Assembly: GCA_001275005.1 (NCBI GenBank)
Contig: JWZX01002853.1
Coordinates: 1 to 28,361, forward strand
Direction of reading: 5' to 3'
DNA length: 28,361 bases
Source of the DNA: Chrysochromulina tobinii
Taxonomy: Eukaryota > Haptophyta > Prymnesiales > Chrysochromulinaceae
The position numbers were made by a program, and so were the translations under genes. Positions 27,791 through 28,361 of the stretch are shown here, in pieces (position 1 is the stretch's first letter; every line of letters starts with the position of its first letter). The notes under the pieces are model-generated. The model did no database searches, was not told where the DNA came from, and saw nothing but the letters and a program-made list of their open reading frames with translations.

Positions 27791-28361
27791 GAGACGTGCA
27801 CGTGCGCGTATGCGTGTGTGCGTGCAGTCCCAGGAGAGACTTGACGCGCTTGAGATCGATACGATACGAGAGAATGGAAGCTAGGGCCGCGCGCGCTCGT
27901 ATTTGGTCGCGCGCACACGGTCGCCGCGCGCATTCGAAATATATTTATATGGTGGGCAGCTGGAGCTTCCTCGCTAATCCGGGACGCCCCGCCTCAGCGG
28001 CGTCCGCGTTATTTCCTTGATTTATCGTTGTACGGACGCGGGAGCTGGTAAGGAGCTCGGGAGCGGCGACGATGCGCGCAATCGGATGCGCGTCGGTCGC
28101 GGGCTGGCTCAGTCACTCAGTGGCTGGTAAGTGGAGAACTGTTATGGTCCGGCCGATTTGGTCATTTGTAAGGTCCGGCATGCATAGAACTTAGAAGAAA
28201 GATGTCGATCATGATTATTTTTTTCCGACTCCCACTCCGTCGAGATCAACGATCATTGATTGTTGTCCGGTCGGTTATTGATGGTTGGTGAAGTCATATC
28301 GTAAGTTTAGCATTATTATAACCTCCTGAGAGAGGTGGTGGGAGGCCGGCCGTTGCCGTTA
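27791..28361. other. Downstream noncoding region to the right edge
   Basis: Holds the 3' UTR of the NTF2-like gene. An A/T block AAATATATTTATAT at 27937-27950 is striking in this GC-rich DNA and may be a TATA-like element for a gene further right or part of a 3' signal. The last 180 bp are A/T-rich with small repeats such as GGTCCGGC (about 28145 and 28171). No complete gene is seen. Confidence 0.4.

Noticed and set aside
28072-28126. Possible first exon (ATG followed by a good GTAAGT donor at 28127)
   Set aside because: Only 18 codons with no downstream exon in the window; cannot be supported.
1-28361. CRISPR arrays, rRNA genes or prokaryotic operons
   Set aside because: No spaced direct-repeat array, no rRNA-like sequence, and gene structures are spliced and eukaryotic.

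Overview
The window looks like nuclear DNA of a GC-rich eukaryotic microalga. Every multi-exon gene uses GT-AG introns, the genes lie on both strands without operons, and the proteins carry long Ala/Gly/Pro runs. The first gene pairs a CDDGG/DCG Cys motif with SPPP repeats, a combination typical of algal cell-surface proteins. A haptophyte or other chromalveolate-grade alga is my best guess. That assignment is inference; no rRNA or organellar gene is present to test it.

Layout. 1-638 (minus, cut by the left edge): a secreted Pro-rich wall or surface protein with an LNR-like Cys motif. 978-5578 (plus, 4 exons): a long-form tRNase Z (ELAC2 type) whose catalytic metallo-beta-lactamase domain is interrupted, in frame, by a La motif. 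5579-7479: mostly gene-free. 7480-12167 (plus): a frameshifted transposon protein with an RNase H-like (hAT-like) transposase half and a C-terminal Ulp1/adenain-type cysteine protease, flanked by a weak inverted repeat. 12168-13512: gene-free, with direct repeats. 13513-20334 (minus, 2 exons): a 2234-residue protein with an N-myristoylation motif, a TIR/HET-like domain, an SF1-helicase-like NTPase, Cys-rich repeats and an EF-hand. 20569-21575 (minus, 2 exons): an ankyrin-repeat protein with a C-terminal domain. 22029-23684 (minus): an oxysterol-binding-related protein with a zinc-finger-like N-terminus. 24122-26416 (minus): a BTB/POZ protein. 26443-27790 (plus, 2 exons): an NTF2-like/DUF2358-like protein whose ATG lies 26 bp from that of the divergent BTB gene.

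The most notable object is the tRNase Z-La fusion. La recognises the 3' oligo-U of pre-tRNA trailers, and tRNase Z removes those trailers. Here the La motif, with all six residues that human La uses to read UUU-3'OH, sits inside the nuclease fold. Second is a set of short introns flanked by 7-18 bp direct repeats. Two of them, in unrelated genes, share a 19-nt internal block. This looks like introner-like intron gain. Third is the TIR/HET-like plus helicase protein, a plausible sensor or innate-immunity-type architecture.

The genes are otherwise unrelated in function and show no sign of acting as one pathway. All coordinates and splice sites were read by eye; no alignment or database search was run.
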